Shown here one piece after another: positions 8,039 to 15,672 of a stretch of DNA of 32,282 bases (positions within the stretch are counted from its first letter, which is position 1; each line of letters starts with the position of its first letter). The notes under the pieces were generated by a model. It was not told where the DNA came from. It made no database searches and saw nothing but the letters and a program-made list of their open reading frames with translations. The translations under genes were made by a program, and so were the position numbers. Source of the stretch: Candidatus Evtepia faecigallinarum (GTDB lineage: Bacteria; Bacillota; Clostridia; Oscillospirales; Oscillospiraceae); contig DXEA01000022.1 of the NCBI GenBank assembly GCA_019115225.1, positions 1 through 32,282 of the forward strand, read 5' to 3'.

Positions 8039-9087
8039 GACGCGCTCACCTGCCCGATGATGGTGTCCAGGATCTCCGGGAAGGTATAGCCGGCGGCCTT
8101 CATCATGCCGGGGAAGCGGCTGTGCTCGGTGAAGCCGGGGATGGTGTTGATCTCGTTGAAGACGATGCGCCCCTCGGGGGTGAGGAACATGTCCACCCGG
8201 GCAAAGCCCGAGCAGCCCAGGGCCTGGTAGAGGATCTTGGCGGTCTCCTGCACCCGGCGGGCGGTGTTCCGGTCCACCCGGGCGGGGACGTGGATGGCGG
8301 AGGTCTTTAAGGTGTATTTTTCCGTAAAGTCAAAGAAGCCGCCGGAGAGCTCGATCTCGTCGATCTCCCCCACAATGAGCTCCCGGCCGCCGATGACGGC
8401 GCAGCCCACCTCGAAGCCGGGGATGGTCTCCTCCAAAATCACCTGGTCGTCATACTGCCGGGCCAGGTCCAGGGCGGGCAGGAGCTCCTCCTCCCGGTGG
8501 ATCTGGGAGATGCCGTAGGAGGAGCCCGCCTTGACGGGCTTGACAAAGAGGGGGTAGCCGGTCTGGCGGGCGAAGTCCACCGCCTTCTGGGGGTCCTCGC
8601 CGGGCTCCAGCACCAGGGAGGCGGGGATGGAGACCCCGGCCAGGAAGGCCAGCTTGTGGGCCCGGTCCTTGTCCATGCACAGGGCGGAGGCCAGGGCCCC
8701 GCAGCCGATGACCGGGATGCCCGCCAGCTGGAACAGGCCCTGGACGGTGCCGTCCTCCCCGTTTTTCCCATGGAGGATGGGCAGGGCGTAGTCCACCGCC
8801 AGGGGCTGGGGACCCTGGGGATGGAGGGCCAGCAGGCCGTGGACCCTCCGGTCCTGGGACACCACCACGGGGGTGAGATTGGCGGCATCCTCATGCCAGG
8901 TGTCCTGGGCCACGGCCTCATAGGGGCCGGTGTAGGCAAACCACGCGCCTGTGCGGGTGATGCCCACAGGCAGGACGGTGTATTTCTCAGAACTCAGATT
9001 GCTCAGCACGGCATAGGCCGACTGGAGCGAGACGGAGTACTCCGGGGAGCGCCCCCCGAAAAGAACGGCGATGGTAGGTCTGGTCAT
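8035..9087 (-). CDS. vanG: VanG-type D-alanine:D-serine ligase
   Basis: ATP-grasp ligase of the Ddl/Van family, 350 aa. Family signatures: IAVLFGGRSPEYSVSLQS at the N-terminus (HEx replaced by YSV, as in VanG), LPILHGKNGEDGT, and NEINTIPGFTEHSRFP at the C-terminus. Several segments closely match what I remember of VanG: GITRTGAWFAYTG, NLTPVVVSQDRRV, SALCMDKDRAHKL and the omega-loop segment FTEKYTLKTS (EKYT at 256-259), which is the D-Ser ligase form rather than the D-Lac ligase form. The start at 9087 was chosen because AGGAGG lies 8 bases upstream; the in-frame ATG at 9093 would leave only 2. It is the first gene of the ligase-vanXY-vanT unit. An ordinary Ddl is the alternative, but the context argues against it. 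Confidence 0.9.
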   Translation of the reverse strand: MTRPTIAVLFGGRSPEYSVSLQSAYAVLSNLSSEKYTVLPVGITRTGAWFAYTGPYEAVAQDTWHEDAANLTPVVVSQDRRVHGLLALHPQGPQPLAVDYALPILHGKNGEDGTVQGLFQLAGIPVIGCGALASALCMDKDRAHKLAFLAGVSIPASLVLEPGEDPQKAVDFARQTGYPLFVKPVKAGSSYGISQIHREEELLPALDLARQYDDQVILEETIPGFEVGCAVIGGRELIVGEIDEIELSGGFFDFTEKYTLKTSAIHVPARVDRNTARRVQETAKILYQALGCSGFARVDMFLTPEGRIVFNEINTIPGFTEHSRFPGMMKAAGYTFPEILDTIIGQVSAS

Positions 9088-9184
9088 GGTCATTTCCTCC
9101 TGTTGCACGCAGGCTGCCGGGGGCAGCCGGAAGGGTTGGATGCTTCCTCGCAGGTTCGGGGGAGCCTTCTAAAAAACTGAAATC

Positions 9185-9213
9185 AGTATAGCAGAAGAAA
9201 ATGATGGCCGTTT
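9185..9213 (-). promoter_or_regulatory. possible promoter of the vanG-type operon
   Basis: On the minus strand a good -10 element TATACT (9190-9185) lies about 90 bp before the vanG start, but the hexamer 17 bp upstream (AAACGG, 9213-9208) is a poor -35. A good -10 with a poor -35 is the usual form of an activator-dependent promoter. The direct repeats at 9223-9259 sit just upstream of it. Confidence 0.4.
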
Positions 9214-9222
9214 TAAGGGGGC

Positions 9223-9259
9223 ATTGCGCCTTTCTTATAAAAGGATTGCACTTTTCTTA
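9223..9259. repeat. two 15-bp direct repeats upstream of the vanG promoter
   Basis: ATTGCGCCTTTCTTA (9223-9237) and ATTGCACTTTTCTTA (9245-9259) match at 13 of 15 positions with a 22-bp period, two turns of the helix. Relative to the predicted vanG start of transcription near 9178 they lie at about -45 to -81. The second copy runs into an inverted repeat, TTTCTTAA (9253-9260) with TTAAGAAA (9267-9274). Candidate binding sites for an activator such as an OmpR-type response regulator. Confidence 0.5.
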
Positions 9260-9347
9260 AGAGAAATTAAGAAAGAATGAATCCTCGCCCGGCGGGGCGG
9301 GGGGATAGGTAAAAATGAACAAAAAGAGAATATTTTCCTTCCACTTG

Positions 9348-9376
9348 TTGACAAAAGGGGGCAAGTGGGGTATATA
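9348..9376 (+). promoter_or_regulatory. sigma-A promoter of the fatty-acid-synthesis operon
   Basis: TTGACA (9348-9353) and TATATA (9371-9376) are separated by 17 bp. Transcription should start near 9383, about 53 nt before acpP. No further promoter was seen inside the operon, whose genes mostly overlap. Confidence 0.85.
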
Positions 9377-9382
9377 TAGCAA

Positions 9383-9401
9383 AAGTAATCAGTGATTACT
9401 T
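9383..9401 (+). promoter_or_regulatory. palindromic operator at the FAS transcription start
   Basis: AAGTAATCAGTGATTACTT is a perfect inverted repeat of 9-bp arms around a single central base. It begins at the predicted transcription start (+1 to +19), where a bound dimer would block initiation or escape. A MarR-type (FabT-like) or TetR-type repressor is the natural reader; a TetR gene closes this operon at 18975-19589. The sequence is not the FapR consensus. Confidence 0.7.
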
Positions 9402-9435
9402 ATTTGCAAAATAAAGACACATGGAGGTCATTACA

Positions 9436-9657
9436 ATGGTATTTGAAGCGATCGCAGAACTGGTGGCAGAGCGCGTGGAAAAGGACGTGTCCGAGATCAC
9501 CATGGAGAGCAACTTCCGCGACCTGGGCATCGACTCCCTGGACACCGTGGAGCTGCTGATGAATCTGGAGGACAAGCTGGATATGGAGATCGAGCTGGAC
9601 CAGAAGGTGGAGACCGTGGGCGACCTGGTGGCCTTCATCGAGAGCAAGCGGGCATGA
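9436..9657 (+). CDS. acpP: acyl carrier protein
   Basis: A 73-aa acidic helical carrier protein that holds the growing acyl chain on a 4'-phosphopantetheine arm. The attachment serine is in the LGIDSLDTVELL motif (DSL), near residue 35. The start at 9436 has GGAGG eight bases upstream and gives the usual ACP N-terminus (MVFEAIAELVAERV). It is the first gene of the operon; its stop overlaps the fabK start as ATGA. A promoter-proximal ACP fits the need for a large amount of this protein. Confidence 0.96.
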   Translation: MVFEAIAELVAERVEKDVSEITMESNFRDLGIDSLDTVELLMNLEDKLDMEIELDQKVETVGDLVAFIESKRA

Positions 9658-10598
9658 TCCACACACCTTTGTGCGACCTGCTGGGCATCGAGTATCCGGT
9701 GTTCCAGGGGGGCATGGCATGGATCGCCGACGGCAAGCTGGCCGCGGCGGTGTCTGAAGGGGGCGGCCTGGGCATCATTGCTGCGGGCAACGCCCCCGCA
9801 GACTATGTGCAGGAGCAGATCCGCATCGCCAAGGGGCTGACCGACCGGCCCTTTGGGGTGAACATCATGCTCATGAGCCCCTTTGCAGACGACGTGGCCC
9901 AGGTGGTGGCCCAGGAGAAGGTGGCGGTGGTGACCACCGGCGCCGGCAACCCCGCCAAGTACATGAAGCTGTGGCAGGAGGCGGGCATCCGGGTCATCCC
10001 GGTGGTGGCCTCGGTGGCCATGGCCAAGCTCATGACCCGGCAGGGGGCCTCCGCCCTCATCGCCGAGGGCGGCGAGAGCGGCGGCCACGTGGGGGAGCTG
10101 ACCACCATGGTCCTGGTGCCCCAGATCTGTGACGCCACCGACCTGCCCGTCATCGCCGCCGGCGGCATTGCCGACGGCCGGGGGGTGGCAGCGGCCTTCA
10201 TGCTGGGGGCCTGCGGGGTGCAGATGGGTACCCGGTTCCTCAGCGCCGAGGAGTGCTCCATCCACCCCGCCTACAAAGAGCGCATCCTCAAGGCCAACGA
10301 CCTGTGCACCATGGTCACCGGCAAGCGCCTGGGCCATCCCGTGCGCAGCCTGCGCACCGCCTTTGCCCGCAACTATGCCAAGGCAGAGTACGGCGGCGTG
10401 GACGACGAGACCCTGGAGGCCATGGGCACCGGCGCCCTGCGCAAGGCCGTGGAGAACGGCGACCTGGAGGAAGGGTGCTTCCTGTCCGGCCAGGTGGCCG
10501 CTATGGTCCATGAGATCCAGCCGGCGGCCCAGATCGTCCGGGAGGTCATCGAGGGGGCCGAGCCTGTGCTGAAAGGAGCCACGAAATGGGTAAAGTAG
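9654..10598 (+). CDS. fabK: enoyl-ACP reductase II (FMN-dependent)
   Basis: Catalyses the last reduction step of fatty-acid elongation (trans-2-enoyl-ACP to acyl-ACP) with FMN and NAD(P)H. The 314-aa TIM-barrel protein of the nitronate monooxygenase/FabK family has the catalytic-region histidine H145 in EGGESGGHVGELTT, the FMN-phosphate loops IAAGGIADGRG and GACGVQMGTRF, and the N-terminal FQGGMAWIADGKLA. FabK rather than FabI is usual in clostridial and streptococcal operons of this order. It overlaps acpP by 4 bp and fabD by 13 bp. Confidence 0.95.
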   Translation: MIHTPLCDLLGIEYPVFQGGMAWIADGKLAAAVSEGGGLGIIAAGNAPADYVQEQIRIAKGLTDRPFGVNIMLMSPFADDVAQVVAQEKVAVVTTGAGNPAKYMKLWQEAGIRVIPVVASVAMAKLMTRQGASALIAEGGESGGHVGELTTMVLVPQICDATDLPVIAAGGIADGRGVAAAFMLGACGVQMGTRFLSAEECSIHPAYKERILKANDLCTMVTGKRLGHPVRSLRTAFARNYAKAEYGGVDDETLEAMGTGALRKAVENGDLEEGCFLSGQVAAMVHEIQPAAQIVREVIEGAEPVLKGATKWVK

Positions 10599-11503
10599 CC
10601 TTTGTATTCGCCGGCCAGGGGGCCCAGTTCCCCGGCATGGGCCAGGAGCTGGCCCAGTGCTCCCCGGCTGCGGCGAAGGTATTTGCCGACCTGGACGCCC
10701 TGCGTCCGGGCACCTCCCAGCAGTGCTTTGCCGGCACCGAGGAGGAGCTGAAGGAGACCAAGAACACCCAGCCCTGCATGTTCGCCGTGGAGCTGGCCTC
10801 TGCCGCCGCCCTGGCGGAGGGGGGGCTGCAGGCGGACATGGCCGCCGGGTTCTCCCTGGGGGAGATCGCCGCCCTGACCTACAGCGGGGCGGTGGATTTG
10901 CCCACCGGCTTCCACCTGGTCTGCCGCCGGGGGGAGCTGATGCAGGCAGCTGCCGAGGAGCAGCCCACCGCCATGGCAGCGGTGCTGAAGCTGTCCAACG
11001 AGGACGTGGAGAAGGTCTGCGCCCAGTTTGACCAGGTCTATCCCGTCAACTACAACTGCCCCGGCCAGGTGTCCGTGGCCTGTGCCAAGGAACAGCTGGC
11101 CCCCTTCTCCGCCGCGGTGAAGGCCGCCGGCGGCCGGGCCCTTCCTCTGAAGGTCCGGGGCGGGTTCCACTCTCCCTTCATGGCCTCTGCCGCCCAGGGC
11201 TTTGCCCAGGTGCTGGCCGGGTGCACCGTGGAGGAGCCCAAGCTGCCCCTGTACGCCAACCGCACCGGCCAGGTCTATGCCGGGGACCCCAAGCAGCTGC
11301 TCAGCCAGCAGATCGCCTCCCCCGTGCGCTGGGAGACCATCGTGCGCAACATGATCGCCGCCGGGGCGGACACCTTCATCGAGCTGGGGCCGGGCAAGAC
11401 CCTGTGCGGCCTGATCCAGAAGATCGACAAGAACGTAAAGACCTACGCCCTGTCCGGCAAGGAGGACTTGGAGACGATTTTGAAGGAGGTCCGGGGATGC
11501 TGA
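10586..11503 (+). CDS. fabD: malonyl-CoA:ACP transacylase
   Basis: Transfers malonyl from CoA to ACP, supplying the extender unit. The 305-aa alpha/beta protein shows FVFAGQGAQFPGMG at the N-terminus, the nucleophile S90 in the GFSLGEIAAL motif (GxSxG), and the partner histidine in GGFHSPFM (about residue 195). The C-terminal FIELGPGKTLCGLIQKI is also typical of FabD. The start lies inside the end of fabK (13-bp overlap) with GAAAGGAG upstream; the gene overlaps fabG by 7 bp. Confidence 0.96.
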   Translation: MGKVAFVFAGQGAQFPGMGQELAQCSPAAAKVFADLDALRPGTSQQCFAGTEEELKETKNTQPCMFAVELASAAALAEGGLQADMAAGFSLGEIAALTYSGAVDLPTGFHLVCRRGELMQAAAEEQPTAMAAVLKLSNEDVEKVCAQFDQVYPVNYNCPGQVSVACAKEQLAPFSAAVKAAGGRALPLKVRGGFHSPFMASAAQGFAQVLAGCTVEEPKLPLYANRTGQVYAGDPKQLLSQQIASPVRWETIVRNMIAAGADTFIELGPGKTLCGLIQKIDKNVKTYALSGKEDLETILKEVRGC

Positions 11504-12231
11504 CAGGTAAGACGGCCCTGGTCACCGGGGGTTCCCGGGGGATCGGGGCGGCCATCGTGGAAAAGCTGGCCTCTCAGGGGGCCAACGTGGCGGTGGTCTA
11601 TGCCGGCAGCCGGGAGGCTGCCGAGGCCCTGTGCGCCAAGTGCGGGGCGGAGTTTTCCGTAAAAGCCCTGGCCTACCAGTGCGACGTGGCGGACTTTGCC
11701 GCCGTGAAGGACCTGGTGGCCCAGGTGAAAAAGGACTTTGGCTCCGTGGATATCCTGGTCAACAACGCCGGGGTGACCCAGGACGGCCTGCTGGCCATGA
11801 TGAAGGAAGAGAGCTTTGACCGGGTGTTGGATGTGGACCTGAAGGGAGCTTTCAACTGCATCCGCCACTGTGCCGGCCTCTTTTTGCGTCAAAAGGCGGG
11901 GGCCATTGTGAATGTAAGCTCGGTTTCGGGCATGATGGGCAACGCCGGCCAGGCCAACTATTCCGCGGCCAAGGCGGGCCTCATCGGCCTGACCAAGGCG
12001 GTGGCCAAGGAGCTGGCCCCCAAGGGGATCACCTGCAACGCGGTGGCTCCCGGCTTCATCGCCACCGATATGACCAAAGACCTGTCCGGCCAGGACAACG
12101 GGCTGCTGGCGGCCATCCCCCTGGGGCGGATCGGCCAGCCCCAGGAGGTGGCCGAGGCAGTGGCCTTTCTGGCCTGCGCCCCCTACATCACCGGTGAGGT
12201 GCTGCGGGTGGACGGCGGACTTGCCATGTAA
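11497..12231 (+). CDS. fabG: 3-oxoacyl-ACP reductase
   Basis: NADPH-dependent short-chain dehydrogenase, 244 aa, reducing beta-ketoacyl-ACP. Signatures: cofactor loop TGGSRGIG (10-17), NNAG (89-92), and the catalytic set S142, Y155 and K159 in SSVSGMMG and YSAAK. The C-terminal VDGGLAM is the family ending. The ATG at 11497 was chosen because it gives the standard MLTGKTALVTGG start, has GAAGGAGG upstream, and lies 7 bp inside the fabD end. Confidence 0.96.
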   Translation: MLTGKTALVTGGSRGIGAAIVEKLASQGANVAVVYAGSREAAEALCAKCGAEFSVKALAYQCDVADFAAVKDLVAQVKKDFGSVDILVNNAGVTQDGLLAMMKEESFDRVLDVDLKGAFNCIRHCAGLFLRQKAGAIVNVSSVSGMMGNAGQANYSAAKAGLIGLTKAVAKELAPKGITCNAVAPGFIATDMTKDLSGQDNGLLAAIPLGRIGQPQEVAEAVAFLACAPYITGEVLRVDGGLAM

Positions 12232-12248
12232 TGGAGGAACAGAAACCA

Positions 12249-13493
12249 ATGGAACAGAAACTGCGCAGAGTGGTGGTCACCGGCCTGGGGGTCATCAGCC
12301 CCGTGGGCAACAACGTGGAGACTTGCTGGAACAACCTGAAAAACGGCATCCACGGCATCGGCCCCATCACCCTTTTTGACACAACCGACTATAAGACCAA
12401 GATTGCCGCCGAGGTGAAGGACTTCGACCCCCGGGCCTATATGGACAAGACCGAGGTCCTCCGCAGCGACACCTTCTCCCAGTACGGCGTGGCCGCAGCC
12501 TGCCAGGCCGTGGAGGAGAGCGGCGTCATCGGCACCCTGCCCCCCGAGCGGGTGGCGGTGTACTTCGGCTCCGGCATCGGCGGCATCCGCACCTTTACCG
12601 AGGAGCACAACAAGCTGCTCAACCGGGGGCCCAAGCGGGTCTCCCCCTACTTCATCCCCATGCTCATCGCCAACATGGCCGCGGGCATGATCGCCATTCG
12701 CTTTGACTGCCGGGGGGCTGCCATGCCCGCCGTTACCGCCTGTGCCTCTGGCACCAACGCCATCGGCGAGGCCCTGCGGGCCATCCGCCACGGCTATGCC
12801 GACGCGGTGATTACCGGCGGCTCCGAGGCGGCCATCTCCGAGTGCGGCGTGGCGGGCTTTATCAACATGCAGGCCCTGTCCACCGCCGAGGACCCCAACG
12901 CCGCCTGCCTGCCCTTTGACAAACGCCGGGGCGGCTTCGTCATCGGCGAGGGCGGCGCTGCCCTGGTGCTGGAGGAGTATGAGCATGCGGTCAAGCGCGG
13001 GGCCAAGATCTATGGCGAGCTGTGCGGCTACGGCGCCACCTGCGACGCCTTCCACATCACCGCCCCCCGGCCCGACGGCACCGCCGGCGCCGCCGCCATC
13101 CGCCAGGCCATGGAGGAGGCGGGGTACCAGGCCGGCGAGCGGGTCTACATCAACGCCCACGGCACCGGCACCCCCATGAACGACTCCCTGGAGACCAAGG
13201 TGGTCAAGCTGGCCCTGGGCGAGGAAGAGGCCAAGCGGGGCTATATGAGCTCCACCAAGTCCATGACCGGCCACATGCTGGGCGCCGCCGGCGCCATCGA
13301 GGCCATCGCCTGCCTGAAGGCCCTGGAGGAGGGCATCCTGCCCCCCACCATCAACCTGCTGGAGCCCGACCCCGAGTGCGACCTGAACTATGTGCCCAAC
13401 CAGGCCATCCGGACCCAGGTGGACCTGGTGCTGTCCAACTCCCTGGGCTTTGGCGGCCACAACGCCTGCATTGCCTTCCGGAAGGTGAAGTGA
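12249..13493 (+). CDS. fabF: beta-ketoacyl-ACP synthase II
   Basis: Elongating condensing enzyme, 414 aa, joining malonyl-ACP to acyl-ACP with loss of CO2. The Cys-His-His triad is visible: C165 in TACASGTNAIGEA, H304 in NAHGTGTP and H342 in STKSMTGHMLGAAG. The C-terminal NSLGFGGHNACIAFRK is typical. The start at 12249 has GGAGG 11 bases upstream; an in-frame ATG at 12231 (overlapping the fabG stop as TAATG) is possible but would use the GGAGG as coding sequence. It is the only condensing enzyme in this operon; no fabH lies nearby. Confidence 0.96.
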   Translation: MEQKLRRVVVTGLGVISPVGNNVETCWNNLKNGIHGIGPITLFDTTDYKTKIAAEVKDFDPRAYMDKTEVLRSDTFSQYGVAAACQAVEESGVIGTLPPERVAVYFGSGIGGIRTFTEEHNKLLNRGPKRVSPYFIPMLIANMAAGMIAIRFDCRGAAMPAVTACASGTNAIGEALRAIRHGYADAVITGGSEAAISECGVAGFINMQALSTAEDPNAACLPFDKRRGGFVIGEGGAALVLEEYEHAVKRGAKIYGELCGYGATCDAFHITAPRPDGTAGAAAIRQAMEEAGYQAGERVYINAHGTGTPMNDSLETKVVKLALGEEEAKRGYMSSTKSMTGHMLGAAGAIEAIACLKALEEGILPPTINLLEPDPECDLNYVPNQAIRTQVDLVLSNSLGFGGHNACIAFRKVK

Positions 13494-13494
13494 C

Positions 13495-13932
13495 ATGAAC
13501 GACGCGGACATTAGAAAATACGCCAATTTGATGAGTGAACTGGGGCTGACCGGCCTGGAGATCACCGAGAACGACCGGGTGGTCCGCTTGGAGCGGGCCC
13601 CCGCCCCGGTGGCCCCCGTCCGGGAGACCGTGACCCTGCCCGCCTCCGCCCCGGCGGCTGCCCCCGCTTCCCCCGCCGCCCCCGCGGCGGAGGGGGTGGA
13701 GGTGACCTCCCCCATGGTGGGGGTCTTTTACGCCGCCCCGGCAGAGAACGCCGAGCCCTTTGTGAAGGTGGGCGACCACGTCAAGCGCGGCCAGACCCTG
13801 TGTATCGTGGAGGCCATGAAGCTCATGAACGAGATCATGGCCGAGATGGACGGGGAGATCGTGGCCGTGTGCGCCGAGAACGGCCAGGTGGTGGACTTCG
13901 GCTGTCCCCTCTTCCGCATCAAGGCGCTGTAA
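13495..13932 (+). CDS. accB: biotin carboxyl carrier protein of acetyl-CoA carboxylase
   Basis: The 145-aa BCCP carries biotin between the carboxylase and the transferase. It has a helical N-terminus (1-35), a flexible Ala/Pro-rich linker (about 36-67) and a C-terminal biotinyl domain with the modified lysine K109 in VEAMKLMNE. The domain includes the segment MVGVFYAAPAENAEPFVKVG, the thumb loop of AccB. It starts one base after the fabF stop (TGACATG) and is 13 bp before fabZ. Confidence 0.96.
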   Translation: MNDADIRKYANLMSELGLTGLEITENDRVVRLERAPAPVAPVRETVTLPASAPAAAPASPAAPAAEGVEVTSPMVGVFYAAPAENAEPFVKVGDHVKRGQTLCIVEAMKLMNEIMAEMDGEIVAVCAENGQVVDFGCPLFRIKAL

Positions 13933-13945
13933 AGAGGAGGCAGCC

Positions 13946-14383
13946 ATGCAGCAAGAAGAGATCAAAAAGATCCTGCCCCACCGGGACAACATGCTCCTGC
14001 TGGACCAGCTGGACAAGGAGGGGGAGTTCGCCCACGGCCAGTACAAGGTCCGGGGGGACGAGTGGTTCCTCCAGGGGCACTTCCCCGACGCCCCGGTGGT
14101 GCCGGGGGTCATCCTGTGTGAGATCCTGGCCCAGTCGGCGGCCATCCTCATGGAGGGCTCTTTGACCCCGGAGACCATCCCCATGTACACCAGCATGAAG
14201 GAGGTCCGCTTCCGGGCCCCGGTGCTCCCCGGCGACCTGTTTGAGACCAAGTGCCGGATCACCCGGGCCAAGGGCCCCTTCTACTTCATCCAGGCGGAGG
14301 GATATGTGGGGGATACCCTGTGCGTGAAGGGGGAGTTCTCCTTCGGCATCACGGAGAAATCGGTATGTTTTCAAAGATCCTGA
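13946..14383 (+). CDS. fabZ: 3-hydroxyacyl-ACP dehydratase
   Basis: Hot-dog-fold dehydratase, 145 aa, converting 3-hydroxyacyl-ACP to enoyl-ACP. The catalytic pair is H45 in GHFPDAPVVPGV and E59 in LCEILAQ. The N-terminal ILPHRDNMLLLD is the family signature. The start has AAAGAGGAGG closely upstream. The 3' end overlaps accC by 19 bp, so the last residues (about EKSVCFQRS) are encoded together with the accC start. Confidence 0.95.
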   Translation: MQQEEIKKILPHRDNMLLLDQLDKEGEFAHGQYKVRGDEWFLQGHFPDAPVVPGVILCEILAQSAAILMEGSLTPETIPMYTSMKEVRFRAPVLPGDLFETKCRITRAKGPFYFIQAEGYVGDTLCVKGEFSFGITEKSVCFQRS

Positions 14384-15672
14384 TCGCCAACCGGGGGGAG
14401 ATCGCCGTCCGGGTCATCCGGGCCTGTAAGGAGATGGGCATCGCCACGGTGGCCATCTACTCCCAGGCCGACCGGGACGCCTTGCATGTGGCCCTGGCCG
14501 ACGAGAGCTACTGCGTGGGCGGGCCCTCCCCCGCCGACAGCTATCTCAACCAGGAGCGGGTGGTCTCTGCCGCCCTGGCCTCCGGGGCCCAGGCCATCCA
14601 CCCGGGCTACGGCTTCCTGTCGGAAAACGCCTCCTTTGCCGCCCTGTGCCGGCGAAACGGCTTAGTTTTCATCGGCCCCACCCCCGAGAGCATGGAGGAG
14701 CTGAGCGACAAGGCGGCCATCAAGCAGATCATGCAGGAAAACGGTCTGGAGGTCATCCCCGGCACCCAGGCCCTGCCCGACGTTCAGGCGGCCCTCACCG
14801 CCGGGGCGGAGATCGGCTATCCGGTCATGCTCAAGGCCAGCGCCGGGGGCGGCGGCCGGGGCATCCGGCTGGTCAGCGCCCCCAATGAGATGACCCAGGC
14901 CTACGCCCTGGCCGTGGCCGAGGGAGAGGCCTCCTTCGGGGACGGCTCGGTCTATATGGAAAAATTCGTCCACCCTGCCCGGCACATCGAGGTCCAGATC
15001 CTGGCCGACGAGGCGGGCAACGTGGTCTGCCTGGGGGAGCGGGACTGCTCCGTCCAGCGCCACCACCAGAAGCTCATTGAGGAGTCCCCCTCCCCGGCCG
15101 TCAGCCGGCCCCAGCGGAAAAAGCTCATGGACCAGTGCGCCAAGGCCGTCCAGGCCATCGGCTATGTGGGGGTGGGTACCCTGGAATTCCTCCTGGACCG
15201 GGACGGCCGGTTCTGGTTCATGGAGATGAACCTGCGTCTGCAGGTGGAGCACGGGGTCACCGAGACCCTCACGGGCATCGACCTGGTCAAGTGGCAGATC
15301 CGGGTGGCCGCCGGGGTCCCCCTGAACTTCCGCCAGCAGAACGTGGACCTCACCGGCGCCTGTGTGGAGTGCCGCATCAACGCGGTGCGCCCGGGCAAGT
15401 TAGGCATGCTCCATGTGCCCGGCGGGCCCTTCGTCCGTTTTGACACCTATCTGGTCAGCGGCATCACCGTCTCGCCCTATTACGACTCCCTGCTGGGTAA
15501 GCTCATCGTCTACGCCGGCACCCGGGAGGAGGCCATGCGCAAGATGAAGGCCGCCCTGTGCGAGCTGGTGGTAGAGGGCATCGAGACCAACATCGAGGAA
15601 CAGCTGACCCTGGTCAGCGACCCCCGGTTCATGACCGGGGCCTATGACTTAACCTTTCTGGAAGGCAGGTGA
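14365..15672 (+). CDS. accC: biotin carboxylase subunit of acetyl-CoA carboxylase
   Basis: Carboxylates biotin on AccB using ATP and bicarbonate. The 435-aa ATP-grasp enzyme has the N-terminal [20 protein letters not shown], the ATP-binding lysine K157 followed by the glycine-rich loop GGGGRG (161-166), [16 protein letters not shown] (about 225-240), and the catalytic segment [14 protein letters not shown] with R291 and E295. The common form of that last segment is NTRIQVEHPVTE, so T to L and P to G changes sit next to conserved catalytic residues. The start at 14365 gives the canonical N-terminus and lies within the fabZ end. The stop overlaps the accD start. Confidence 0.96.
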   Translation: MFSKILIANRGEIAVRVIRACKEMGIATVAIYSQADRDALHVALADESYCVGGPSPADSYLNQERVVSAALASGAQAIHPGYGFLSENASFAALCRRNGLVFIGPTPESMEELSDKAAIKQIMQENGLEVIPGTQALPDVQAALTAGAEIGYPVMLKASAGGGGRGIRLVSAPNEMTQAYALAVAEGEASFGDGSVYMEKFVHPARHIEVQILADEAGNVVCLGERDCSVQRHHQKLIEESPSPAVSRPQRKKLMDQCAKAVQAIGYVGVGTLEFLLDRDGRFWFMEMNLRLQVEHGVTETLTGIDLVKWQIRVAAGVPLNFRQQNVDLTGACVECRINAVRPGKLGMLHVPGGPFVRFDTYLVSGITVSPYYDSLLGKLIVYAGTREEAMRKMKAALCELVVEGIETNIEEQLTLVSDPRFMTGAYDLTFLEGR

